Part shown: piece after piece, positions 36,954-46,258 of the stretch
How the letters are laid out: the number at the start of each line of letters is the position of its first letter
Position numbering within the stretch: the stretch's first letter is position 1
Program-made: the position numbers and the translations under genes
Notes under the pieces: model-generated
Told to the model about the DNA's origin: nothing
The model's input: the letters and a program-made list of their open reading frames with translations, nothing else
Database searches by the model: none
Assembly: GCA_001972305.1 (NCBI GenBank)
Contig: BDDD01000321.1
Coordinates: 480,552-544,551 of the forward strand
Length of the DNA stretch: 64,000 bases
Source of the DNA: Cephalotus follicularis
Lineage: Eukaryota > Streptophyta > Magnoliopsida > Oxalidales > Cephalotaceae
Direction of reading: 5' to 3'

Positions 36954-37382
36954 GTTAAATTTAACATTATTATATATATACATTATTATTACGAGAACAA
37001 CAATAATTTTAATTACTAAATTGTCACTCACGAAATTTCCACGCTCACGTTTTTTGCAAATCAGCTTCGTAAATGTGACGGGGCGTCACAGTTAGGGTTC
37101 AGGTTTGTGGACCAAATGTGCTAGGGTTATGTTGTGTTACCCTAATGCATTTTGGAGTGACCATTGCTAGGGTGTGTAACCCTAACTCCCACCCGCCTCT
37201 TGCCTTTGTTTGGAATGTTTCCTAGGTTCGATTGATACCCTAATTAGAGATCCTATGGTTTGTTGGGACAATTCTAGAGTTGAGATTTAGGGTATCCATT
37301 TGATTGGAATTAAAAAGTTTTGAAAGTCACCCTAAACCCTAATTCCGGAAATCTTCCAACCCTTTTTTGAGCCAATCCAACA

Positions 37383-38000
37383 ATGAGAATTATCAAATTC
37401 ATAACAAGTTTGCAAAAGCAAATACTATCATTTTAACAATAGTGTCAATCATGACTACAAAAGAACATGACAATAATTCCTTTCTTTTTCAAACCATGTA
37501 AACAGTGGCATATACATAATAAACATACCTATATAAGCGTCACAATAGTAGCAAAATTAGCCCGACCTTTTACTAACCCAGTCATTACAAAATCATAACA
37601 ATAGTTTTGTAGGCGTAAAAAGCCTTTACATTTTACACGCAAGTTTTACAAATGCTTTAAGGTTCAAACATAACAGTTATGCCATCACTTAGGCCATATT
37701 GATTTACTGGTGCTTTAGGTTTCAAAATAGTTTTATCAAAGCAAATATTTAATAATAAAACTAGGAAACATGGTGTAAAAGTGTGAACCATTATAAAAGC
37801 AAAACACCAACTATTATATTCATTGGTTTATGCAACCATGGAAATAAAAGGAATCAACGTAAACCATGACAATTGAAAGGATACAGCCCCACCCAATATA
37901 TACCAATACAATGATGCAAAATCAACAACCCAAATATATATAGCAACGGTATCGTACTGATATAATTTTATTGATTCTATTTTATACAAATATCAAATCG
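37383..38000 (-). other. Copia-1 leader, LTR-proximal part
   Basis: This non-coding AT-rich sequence lies between the Copia-2 insertion point and the Copia-1 primer site. It continues the leader broken off at 14747. No gene seen. Confidence 0.6.
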
Positions 38001-38013
38001 CTTTGATACCAAA
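38001..38013 (-). other. Copia-1 primer-binding site
   Basis: The minus strand reads TTGGTATCAAAGC two bases after the LTR end, a tRNA-iMet type site. It proves the minus-strand orientation and marks 38016-38460 as the 5' LTR. Confidence 0.85.
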
Positions 38014-38015
38014 TA

Positions 38016-38460
38016 TGTGAATCATGTGTTCACAACATCAAGAACACATATACCAAGATCATGATATTCACAAAAAATAACAAATGAATATAATAACAAA
38101 ACTTACAGTTTTGCAGAGCAGACATCTTGAAACATAATCGTTATGAAGGATTTGATATTCAATTGTCTCTCTAAACCATAAAGATGGTTTTGGGTGTTTT
38201 ATTATCTCAAGAATTAGGAGAGAAGAAAATTTTCAGATGACAACTGGGATCAAAACCCTATTGTTTTTATAGGGGTTTGTCTTCCCATCAAAGACAGAAA
38301 CCCTAAGGCTCCAATTACGTTATTAATGAAAATACCCTTATAATATTGTAACGGTTTCATTAATTTTATCGTAACCGTAAATTAAGTGACCAATAATTAC
38401 GTGGGATTGAAATATGGAGATAACCCAAAAGATCACTTAAGATTGGATATTAGTCCAACA
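38016..38460 (-). repeat. Copia-1 5' LTR
   Basis: Its plus-strand ends are TGTGAATCATG and TTAGTCCAACA. It aligns with 6371-6798, including TAATATTGTAACGGTTTCAT and AATTACGTGGG blocks, with many substitutions. The differences indicate an old insertion. Confidence 0.88.
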
Positions 38461-38576
38461 ATACTTCCATGAGTTTTGATAATGTTATTGATTAATTTCA
38501 TAATGAGTACTGTTTTACCTACCCCAACCTTTTCGAATAGTCCGATTTTTCTTCCTCGACGATAAGGGGCTAAAAG
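38461..38576 (-). pseudogene. atpB: Nuclear plastid DNA: atpB fragment, upstream half with P-loop
   Basis: The minus strand encodes [14 protein letters not shown], then a P-loop [15 protein letters not shown], which is the ATP-binding region of plastid ATP synthase beta. The usual GGAGVGKT reads KVGVGKT, and further changes are present. The match to YRRG and the continuation into LYMEMKES at the other half favour the plastid gene over mitochondrial ATP2. Sequence upstream of about 38576 is open on the minus strand to 38651 but does not match atpB, so the fragment starts there. It continues at 6370 on the far side of Copia-1. Confidence 0.82.
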
Positions 38577-38663
38577 TGAATCATGCTCTAAAAAGTTGGT
38601 TAGAAATCTCTCCATTATAAAAGCGAGAGTTAGTAGCTCTTCGTCATTCATTTTTAAAATGAG

Positions 38664-38849
38664 TAATGCTACTATTAATCACAAGTGAAGTGACATCATA
38701 ACTGAGTTATCAAAATATCATTGACGTTTTTTTAAATGCCACTAACGATGTTTTGAATCTTAATAAAACAATCATCAATGATATTTTGCAACTCATTTGT
38801 GATGCACTTGTGATGTCACATCACTTGTCACTTGTATTTGATAACATTA
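38664..38849. mobile_element. Short MITE-like element with long inverted ends
   Basis: The left end runs TAATGCTACTATTAATCAC then AAGTGAAGTGACATCA. The reverse complement of the right end runs TAATGTTATCAAATAC then AAGTGATGTGACATCA. The centre also pairs (ATATCATTGA). It is 186 bp long with no coding capacity. The superfamily is not determined. Confidence 0.65.
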
Positions 38850-39017
38850 GTATTTTAAAATAGTTAAAAATGAGTAAATTACTTAATTGTATCTTCCATC
38901 TCATTTGTAAATAATTTTTTAAAATATTTAACATTAGTATTTTAAAATAGTTAAAAATGAGTAAATTACTTAATTGTATCTTCCATCTTATTTGTAAAGA
39001 ATTTTTTAAAATAGTTA
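38844..39017. repeat. Tandem duplication of an 87 bp AT-rich unit
   Basis: ACATTAGTATTTTAAAATAG to about AAAATA(T/G)TTA is present twice in a row with four or five differences. The first unit starts inside the right end of the MITE-like element. Confidence 0.85.
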
Positions 39018-39689
39018 TTAAGGTTGTTTTTGGTATTGTATCAGTATTTCTTTGGTCAAAAGGCTTTCTAACAAAAAAAGAGAGGAATTGGTTTGTTAAT
39101 ATTTTTTCTAAAGTTACTGAGTTTGTTTTCGCTCCTCAATCATTTTTCATATAGAAAATTGTATCTTTATCTCTCTCTTACACGTTAAGAAGCTGTAAAT
39201 TCCCAGGATTCCTATCTTTCTTAGACGTATGAACAAAGCTTATCGATGCTTTGTTTTAGAGGCTTCAGATGGCAGTTCCTACGAAGAGGAAATGTGCTTG
39301 GAAAAAACAAAACTTTTGGTTAGTTCAGATTGGTGGTTAGTGGAGAATAGACGAATTGAAAAGGTACACTCAATTTCACCAATTTCTGTCAACAGTAAAG
39401 ATTTGGTATTTAATTTCCATACCTATTAAATTGTGGATATTGATTTCTCTTTTGATTTGAAGTCTTATCCACCTTCTTAAAATTAGTTTTGTCAGAGGTT
39501 GTCCATTGTTTTTTCTTAACTATCTTTTTTAATGTGTCAATTTGTGCCGATTTCAGTTTTATATATTTGTGTGTATATGTGAGCGCCGGCTTCATATCGT
39601 ATCCCATGCAAACTTAATCTAGCCATGCATTCAGCCTTAAAAGTTCAAACCACTTCAATCTTCATCTCCTCACTTTCTACTTTTGGTTT
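39018..39689. other. AT-rich stretch with no recognised gene
   Basis: There are short open frames (38957-39154 and 39229-39429, plus strand) of 65-66 residues without known motifs. I do not call them genes. The last five bases, GGTTT, are the target duplication of Gypsy-A. Confidence 0.5.
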
Positions 39690-40570
39690 TGATATGGAGA
39701 AAAATCAAGTTAAATAAAAAACAACACGTGTCCTCATGCAAGCAATGTCAGCTATCCAAGTGACAATGATTGATGAATTAGAGGCAGAGGAAGCATGTTA
39801 GCCAACAAAACAGTGGTATAAGGAGAATTCCTCCTCGGCATAAGTGCCGAGGACCCGTCCAGTGATTCCAGTACAAAGATCATCCTCCTCGGCGCCAGGT
39901 CCGAGAGCACCTTCTGAAGCAACCCTGTCGAGGACCTCCTCGGCTACATAACAGAAGGCCACCCATTTCAAGTTCAAGCCCAAGGATATTGAAGACTTTG
40001 AAGCCAAGGTCTGGCTGTCTCATTAGCCTCACTGCAGCACCTCTCCTCGGCAGATCACTGACATAAGGTCTCCTCCTCATTTACGGAATGAGGCCATGGA
40101 GTTAGCCTAAATTCCAGGGATCATTATCTTCCAAATATAGAAGATAAGATAAGGATGACTATCAGCAAGGAAAGGAGATAATTTAGGAGACGATAAAGGA
40201 AAGAAGAGATAATTCAGGTGGAGATAAGGGAAATCCCGAGATCCTCAGAATTTCCTTAGGGGATAGCCATTACCTCCGATTTTCACCCTCAATCATTTAC
40301 AAGACATCACTATAAATACAGGTTCAACACACATATCAAAGGTCAGTCATTTTTACATTGCAAAGAACATTAATTCCTCTACACTTTGTCTAACTTGAGC
40401 GTCGGAGTGTCCCCGGGAGAACAACCTCCTGGACTTTCCACCATTTTTGTTACTTTGTGCAGGAATCAGAGATCAAAGTCTTCCTCCAGGCATCCGTGAC
40501 AAGCATTTCTCTTAACAAATAAAAGTCCTCCACGTAGGATACTGTTGAGAGAAGGATTTTTGTATCAACA
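39690..40570 (+). repeat. Gypsy-A 5' LTR
   Basis: It runs from TGATATGGAGAAAAATC to TTTTTGTATCAACA. A TATA box, CTATAAATAC, lies at 40310-40319 and would start transcription about 30 bp later. The blocks GAGCGTCGGAGTGTCCCCGG and AAGTCCTCCACGTAGGA are shared with the LTRs of Gypsy-B. Confidence 0.92.
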
Positions 40571-40571
40571 G

Positions 40572-40589
40572 TTGGCGCCGTCTGTGGGA
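40572..40589 (+). other. Gypsy-A primer-binding site
   Basis: TTGGCGCCGTCTGTGGGA starts one base after the LTR end. This type of site is common in plant Ty3/gypsy elements of the Tat group. Gypsy-B has nearly the same site at 58422. Confidence 0.88.
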
Positions 40590-40615
40590 AACGCAGCAAA
40601 AAGTCATCAACGATC

Positions 40616-42495
40616 ATGCCTCCGAGGAAGAACAACCTGGTTGGAGCCACTGGCAGCCAACAACAGGAGGCCGCAGGTCCTCCACCAGAGGTCGCCCAAG
40701 TGGCGGCCCAAGAACAAGCCCCCATCACAGGGGATCAACTCAATCAGCTCCTCCAAGGGATGGAGCGTATCACAGATCTTTTGGTCACTACTTTGTCCAA
40801 TCAACAGCAACAAGTCGGGCCCGCTCAGTAAGCGGTCCGAGGAGTTTTTGGTCCCCAACGACCAGAGGTGGAGGAACGGCGCCCACGTGGTGCCAGGCAA
40901 AACCCGTCGAGGGGAGATGAACTTCCCCTTAGGCGGTCAGGGGACAACAATCCCCTGGGAAGGAGGCCTGAGATCAATGCATCTCAGAGAGCTGAGTCCT
41001 CGACCGCTAGGGATCACCCCAACGATCCCAGGAGGGTGCACCCTCAGCACCAGGCCGTGGATGTGGATCCTCGGCAGGAGGCCAGGAGAGCAGAGGAGGC
41101 ACAAGTACGCTCCAACGCTCCGCACAGAGCTGGCACAACCAGAGGAAGCAAGGTCAATCCCCCAGCCTCAGTGGCTGAAAGATCACATGTTTCTAGCAGA
41201 GTTAGGAACGTAGAAGAGGTAGAGAAAGAAGTGGATAGAAGACTTGCTGACCTAGAAAGGAGGTTATGAGGAGTGGAACAGCACAGGGGGCACCTATCCG
41301 AGGTGCGAAATATCAACGCACACCCCTTCACGGCCGAGATCATGGCCGAGCAAGTCCCCAGCGGGTTTCGAAACCCAAGTCTTGATAAGTACGATGGGTC
41401 CACGGATCCCATCCAGCATGTGCGCACCTACATTCAGGCCATGTGGATGCATCAGGCCTCGGACGCCATGCTTTGCCGAGGATTCCCAGTGACCTTGATT
41501 GGAGCTGCCCAGTCATGGTATTTCACCTTGGCGAGGAATTCGGTGAAGAGCTTCGATCAGTTTACGGAACTGTTCGTGACTAAATTCCTCAACAGCACCA
41601 CGCAGAGGAGAAACTCCACCCACCTCATCAACGTGGTGCAAGGCAAAGATGAATCACTGAGAGACTACCTCACCAGGTTCAACAAGGAATCACACACTGT
41701 GAAAGACCTGGAGCCATCCTTTGCTCTAGCTGCCTTGAACAACGGGCTAAAGAGTAATTCATCCTTCACATTCTCTCTGCTGAAGAAGCCGGCCAAGGAC
41801 ATGGCAGACCTGCTGAAAAGGGCGGAGAGGTATGTCAATGCAGAGGAAGAGATGGTGGCCAGGAAACAAAAGGCACCCTGGTCTGGCCATCAGGAGGAGA
41901 GAAGGGAGCATTCACGAAATGCTCCCGAGAGGAAAGAGAAGAGGAAAGAGAGGTCAGACTTGTCCAGGGAAGACCTCAGACATAAGCTCTCCAGACGAGA
42001 GGGCACATCCAGGGGTGGGGCACCCATACCATCTTACAACACTTTTGCCCCCCTCCTTGACACACGAACCAGGATACTTGCTGTTGAGCAAAATAAAGTC
42101 CCTTTCCAGTGGCCTGAGAAGCTGAGGACCCCGGCAGAGAACAGAAATGTGGAGAAGTACTGTCGGTATCATCGTGACCATGGGCACGACACAGAGGAGT
42201 GCAAGCAACTAAAAAATCAGATTGAGGATCTGATTAGGAAGGGACACCTGTGCAAGTATGTTGACAGAGAAGCTCCTCAAGGAAGGAGGGAACAGAGAAG
42301 AGAAGAGGCTCCTCGGCAGCATGAGGAGCAACAACAACAGCAACCCAGAGGTGTTATCCACGCCATCTCTGGGGGGGTCGCATCAGGGGGCGACCCGTCA
42401 AATGCAAGAAAGCCCTATGGGAGACAGTCCCTTGCTGTGCAACAAGTCCCTCACAGTAAAAGGCTCAGAACTGGAGGAGACGAGGAGGTGATAAC
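40616..42495 (+). pseudogene. Gypsy-A gag (capsid and zinc knuckle), two nonsense codons
   Basis: The frame opens with an ATG (MPPRKNNLVG) 45 bp after the LTR. It is cut by TAA at 40829-40831 and TGA at 41267-41269, and is open from there on. The retrotransposon gag domain lies at about 41370-41840 (GAAQSWYFTL, FVTKFLNSTTQRRN, ESLRDYLTRFNKE, DLEPSFALAALNNGL). A basic linker follows. The nucleic-acid-binding knuckle is CRYHRDHGHDTEEC at about 42160-42205, the histidine-rich form of this lineage. Gag packages element RNA in particles. The N-terminal third before 41273 is poorly conserved but has a homologue in Gypsy-B, which supports the start chosen. Confidence 0.85.
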
Positions 42496-43150
42496 CTTCT
42501 CAGAGGCGGACTATGAGGGAGTACGTCTTCATCACGATGATCCAGTGGTGGTAACTCTCCTGGTGGAACTCTTTACCATGAAGAGGATCCTCATAGATAG
42601 TGGCAGCTCGGCCGATATCCTGTACAAACATGCATTCGATCAGCTGAGAATACCGGCAGACCAGCTGAAGCCCGTCAAGACCCCACTGGTTGGCTTCGCA
42701 GGTGAGACGATCCATCCTATGGGATCTATCAACCTGTCCGTGGTTGCAGGCACGGCCCCACGTCAGACTCAGGTAGAGATGACGTTCCTGGTGGTGGATA
42801 CCCCAAGCCCATACAATGCTATAGTGGGGCGACCAGGTCTGAACTTGTTGAAGGCTATAGTGTCTACGAGACACTTATTAATGAAGTTTCCCACAAGGTT
42901 TGGCGTGGGGGAGGTCAGAGGAGACCAAGAGGTGGCTAGGCGATGTTATAAAACTGTCATCTTGGACAAGGGGAAGGGCAAGGTTCTCCCCATAGCGAAC
43001 GTGGAGCTCAGAGGTGACGTAGAACCAGAGCGTCCACATCCTGTTGAGGATGTCCTCCAAGTGCTCATAGAAAAGGGCAACACAAAGAGAGTACTCCAAG
43101 TTGGCTCGCAACTTGGAGAGGCGGAGAAGGGGGAGTTAATAACATTCCTC
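42496..43150 (+). pseudogene. Gypsy-A aspartic protease domain
   Basis: It continues in frame with gag, without a stop. The active-site loop is ILIDSGSSADILY (about 42588-42626), the D-S/T-G form of retropepsins. The flap and C-terminal part follow with YNAIVGRPGLNLLKAI near 42815-42860. The protease would cut the polyprotein during particle maturation. The domain itself is intact and depends on the broken polyprotein around it. Confidence 0.85.
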
Positions 43151-44554
43151 CGAGATAACAAAGATGTTTTTGCATGGTCGGCAGAGGAGGTCCCTGGCAT
43201 CAGTCTAGAGGTAATGGTTCACCAATTAAGCGTGGACACAGCCAGGCCCCCGACCAGACAAAAGAAGAGGAACTTTGCCCCGGAGAGGCAGTAGGCAATA
43301 TCCGGGGAGGTGAGCAAGCTCTTGCAGGCAGGTTTTATTAGAGAAGTGCACTACTCGGAATGGCTAGCAAATCCTGTGTTAGTCAAAAAAGCCAATGACA
43401 AATGGGGTATGTGCATAGACTTCACAGACCTCAACAAAGTCTGTCCAAAAGATCACTTCCCTCTCCCAAAAATAGACCAACTGGTAGACGCAACCTCGGG
43501 TTACAGAATACTAAGCTTCTTGGATGCTTACTCGGGATACAATCAAATCCCCATGTACAAGCCAGATGAGGATAAGACAACGTTCATAACTGACCGAGGA
43601 ATGTACTGCTACAAGGTTATGCCCTTTGGCTTGAAGAACATAGGGGCTACCTACCAGCGCCTGGTGAATAAAATTTTTGAGCCTCAGATTGGGAAGAACA
43701 TGGAAGTGTACATAGACGATATGCTCGTCAAGATCCCAGCCAAGAGCCCCCACGTAAAAGATTTGGAGGAGACATTTGAGGTCTTGAGGAAGTACAATAT
43801 GAAGCTCAATCTTGCCAAGTGCACGTTTGGGGTCACCTCGGGAAAGTTCCTCGGATTTATGGTCTCTAGCAGAGGAATAGAGGCCAACCCAGAGAAGATC
43901 TTGGCAATTCAAAGCATGAGGCCACCTCAAACCATCAGGGATGTCCAGAGGTTAAATGGGAAGATTGTAGCCCTGAGTAGGTTTGTGTCCAAGTCAGCAG
44001 AGAAGTGTCTTCCCTTCTTTAAAATACTTAGAGATCCCAAGGGATTCTCGTGGTCTGATGATTGTCAAGCAGCCTTCGACAAGTTGAAGGAATACTTGGC
44101 TTCTCCTCCTCTCATCTCAAAGCCTAAGGACGGAGAAGACCTGTATTTGTACCTTGCGGCCGCCTCGAGCGCAGTAAGTGCGGTGCTAGTCAGAGAAAAG
44201 GAAAAAATTCAAAGGCCAGTGTATTATGTGAGCAAGGCTTTGAATGATGCCGAGGGAAGGTACCCAGAGGTGGAGAAGTTTGCTTATGCCTTGATCATCT
44301 CGGCCAGAAAATTGAGGCCATATTTTCAAGCCCATACAATCAAGGTTCTGACTGACAAACCACTCAAACAGGTTCTCGCCAAGCCTGACACCTCGGGCAG
44401 GCTAATCAAGTGGTCAGTCGAACTAGGCGAGTATGATGTGAAGTTCGAAGCCAGACCAGCAATCAAATCACAGGTACTGGCTGACTTTGTTGGAGATAAT
44501 ACACCTACGGAGTGTATGGAGGAGAACCCTTCCGAGAGCGAGAAGGGAATGTGA
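43151..44554 (+). pseudogene. Gypsy-A reverse transcriptase and first RNase H, one nonsense codon inside, one at the end
   Basis: It opens with DVFAWSAEEVPGI (43165-43203). A TAG at 43292-43294 interrupts it within the ERQ-AISGEVSKLL junction that begins the RT palm. The RT blocks LVKKANDKWGMCIDFTDLN, SFLDAYSGYNQI, MPFGLKNIGATYQR and the catalytic YIDDMLVK (about 43711-43734) are complete. The connection and first RNase H follow (LYLAAASSAVSAVLV, PVYYVSKALNDAE, FAYALIISARKLRPYF), then TGA at 44552-44554. The catalytic residues of RT are present. A single base reversion at each stop would reopen the frame, which shows how recently it died. Confidence 0.9.
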
Positions 44555-44935
44555 AAGTTTTCAGTAGATGGATCCTCATGCCTCACTGGCAGTGGGGTAG
44601 GGTTAGTATTGACAAGTCCAGATGGTTGGACATTGGAGTATGCTCTGAGGTTCAAGTTCAAAGCTACAAATAACGAAGCTGAGTGGGAAGCTCTCATAGC
44701 TGGGCTAACAATTGCAAAGCACTTGGAGGTGCAGAGGAAAGAAACCTCGAGTGATTTTCAGCTAGTGGTTGGTTTGGCGAATGGGGAGTATGAGGCCAGA
44801 GAAGACCTTATGATGAAATACTTATCCCATTTCCAGGGCATGAAGTCAGCTTTTGAAGTTTTGAGAATTGTGAAAGTACCCAGAGCAGAGAACGTCAGAG
44901 TAGACTAGCTCTCGAAGCTCGCAACGGCAGAAGAG
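44555..44935 (+). pseudogene. Gypsy-A additional (archaeal-type) RNase H, one nonsense codon
   Basis: The segment encodes FSVDGSS, then ATNNEAEWEALIAGL and an Asp-containing strand (SDFQLVVGLANGEYEA). It ends with PRAENVRVD, where a TAG (44906-44908) replaces the codon before LSKLAT. D-G-S, N-N-E-A-E and the late Asp are the hallmarks of the second RNase H that plant Tat-lineage elements carry after their own. It is therefore the marker that assigns Gypsy-A to Tat. It would help to remove RNA from the RNA-DNA hybrid. Confidence 0.85.
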
Positions 44936-46258
44936 TTGGAGAAAAATCAAACAGTGCTAGTTGACTACCTGGATCGTCCGACCATCTCTCAAGCAGAGGT
45001 AATGGACATAGATGTTCCTCATGAGCCAAATTGGATGACTCCCTTTATTAGATGGCTAAGGGACGGGATCCTGCCAGAGGACCCCGTGGAGGTGAGGAAG
45101 CTCGCTTACAGAGCAAACAGATTCCAATTTCGAGATGGGATCCTCTATAAAAGGTCTTTCTCATTTCCTTGGCTGAGATGTTTGAACCCCTCAGAGACCG
45201 ATTATGCTCTAAGGGAAGTTCATGAAGGAATTTGTGGCAACCACACTGGGGGCAGAACTTTGTCTCACAAGCTGTTAAGGCAAGGTTACTACTGGCCGAC
45301 CATGCATCAAGATGCTATAAACTTAGTGAGGAAGTGTGACAAGTGTCAGAGGAACGCCAATATAAGTAGAAGGCCTTCTCAGCCTCTGACATCAATTACG
45401 GCCCTGTGGCCCTTCGCACAGTGGGGAATGGACTTCGTCGGACCATTACCTATGGCAACAGGCCAAAGGAAGTTTCTCATTGTAGCGGTTGACTATTTCA
45501 CTAAGTGGGTGAAAGCAGAACCTCTGGCAACAATAACAGAGAAGAACACAGAGAGCTTTGTGTGGAAGTCAATCATCTGCAGATTTGGAGTCCCGAGGAC
45601 AATTATCACCGATAACGGTAAGCAGTTTGATTGCCAAGCCTTCTGGGACTTTTGCAGAGAATGGAGGATAGAGCATAGGCTTGCCTCAGTAGCCTACCCT
45701 CAAAGTAATGGCCAAGCCGAGGTGATCAACAGAGAAATCATCTCGGGCTTGAAAAAGTGCCTAGAAGACAGCAAAGGGAGGTGGACCGAGGAATTACCAA
45801 GCGTATTATGGGCATATAGAACCACTCCTCGGACTACAACAGGAGAGTCCCCATATAGTCTATGTTTCGGAGCAGAGGTCGTCATACCAGTGGAGGTTGG
45901 AATACAATCGCCAAGAGTTGTGCACTTTACTAAAGACAACAACGAAGAAGGGCTGAGGAGCCTCCTCGACCTAGTGGAAGAACTCAGAGATAAGGCTGTG
46001 ATCAGAGTTGCAGCCTACCAGCAGAGGGTAAGCCGATACTACAACAAAAGAGTAAGCCCAAGACCACTAAGGCAAGGAGATCTAGTCCTACACAACTCAG
46101 CAGTTGCAGATCCTACTGGTACCAGAGGAAAACTAGCCCCTGCCTGGGAAGGGCCATACAAGATCAAAAGGGTCCTCCGCCCAAGAACATTCAAACTTGA
46201 AACTTTGGGGGGTAGGGAGATTGCCAGAGTTTGGAATGCCGAGCATCTGAGGAAGTAG
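44936..46258 (+). pseudogene. Gypsy-A integrase (ORF intact within a broken polyprotein)
   Basis: The 440-residue open stretch holds an HHCC zinc domain (HEGICGNHTGG then CDKCQRN, about 45220-45350). The DDE core follows: GMDFVGPLP with the first Asp, TDNGKQF with the second, and AEVINREI with the Glu. Then come the GPY-type module (GPYKIKRV) and GREIARVWNAEHL before a TAG at 46256. All three catalytic residues are present. It would insert the DNA copy into the genome. It is not preceded by its own promoter and would be made only as part of the polyprotein, which now has five stops upstream. Confidence 0.9.

Larger units (their letters stand above)
33110..37090. mobile_element. Solo LTR (3981 bp), probably Ty3/gypsy chromovirus type, in the Copia-2 3' LTR
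   Basis: It starts TGTCACACCCGTTCCC and ends GACGGGGCGTCACA. These ends are near-palindromic, as in plant Tekay/Del-type LTRs, which reach this length. A perfect 5 bp target duplication GTTAG flanks it (33105-33109, 37091-37095). No primer site, gag or pol is present. The left three quarters are AT-rich with repeated ATCAAGATC-like words. The right end has a GC-rich block (36310-36890) open on both strands, a strong hairpin at 36901-36934, and on the minus strand TATATATATA near 36971-36980 that could be a promoter. Orientation is uncertain. Confidence 0.85.
14748..37382 (+). mobile_element. Copia-2: plus-strand Ty1/copia element with 2.5 kb LTRs, inserted in Copia-1
   Basis: The 5' LTR is 14748-17215, the tRNA-iMet type primer site is at 17218 and the 3' LTR starts at 27127. 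The LTR end words match: TGTTAGATTAGGGTGTCCC at the start, and the AATCCAACA end at 17215 and 37382. Flanks are GTGAC (14743-14747) and ATGAG (37383-37387), a poor but possible target duplication for an old insertion. Gene remnants follow copia order. Four later insertions split it: a solo LTR in the integrase region, a Harbinger-like element in RNase H, and a copia derivative plus a second solo LTR in its 3' LTR. Every coding region is broken. Confidence 0.88.
27127..37382 (+). repeat. Copia-2 3' LTR, split by two insertions
   Basis: The LTR sequence itself occupies 27127-28575, 32579-33109 and 37091-37382, and aligns with 14748-17215. Compared with the 5' LTR, about 180 bp (equivalent to 16195-16373) are missing where the copia derivative sits. 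The second insertion, at 33110-37090, is clean. Confidence 0.85.
6371..38460 (-). mobile_element. Copia-1: degenerate minus-strand Ty1/copia retrotransposon, host of the nested stack
   Basis: The element reads from the 5' LTR (38016-38460) through the primer-binding site (38001-38013), leader, gag, protease, integrase, reverse transcriptase and RNase H to the 3' LTR (6371-6798). Its own sequence is 6371-6959, 9884-14747 and 37383-38460, about 6.5 kb in total. A CACTA transposon (6960-9883) and Copia-2 (14748-37382) fill the rest. Gene order gag-PR-INT-RT-RH marks it as Ty1/copia. The plastid atpB sequence split by it confirms both outer edges. A clean 5 bp duplication is no longer visible at the left edge. 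Coding regions are full of stops and shifts, so it is inactive. Confidence 0.88.

Noticed and set aside
38433-38651. A small gene on the minus strand with a P-loop
   Set aside because: The P-loop part is plastid atpB sequence with damaging changes, and the ORF runs into the Copia-1 LTR.
43292-43294. Programmed stop readthrough between gag-pro and RT
   Set aside because: Four other stops of the same mutational type interrupt the same frame, so a simple mutation is more likely. It remains testable across the family.
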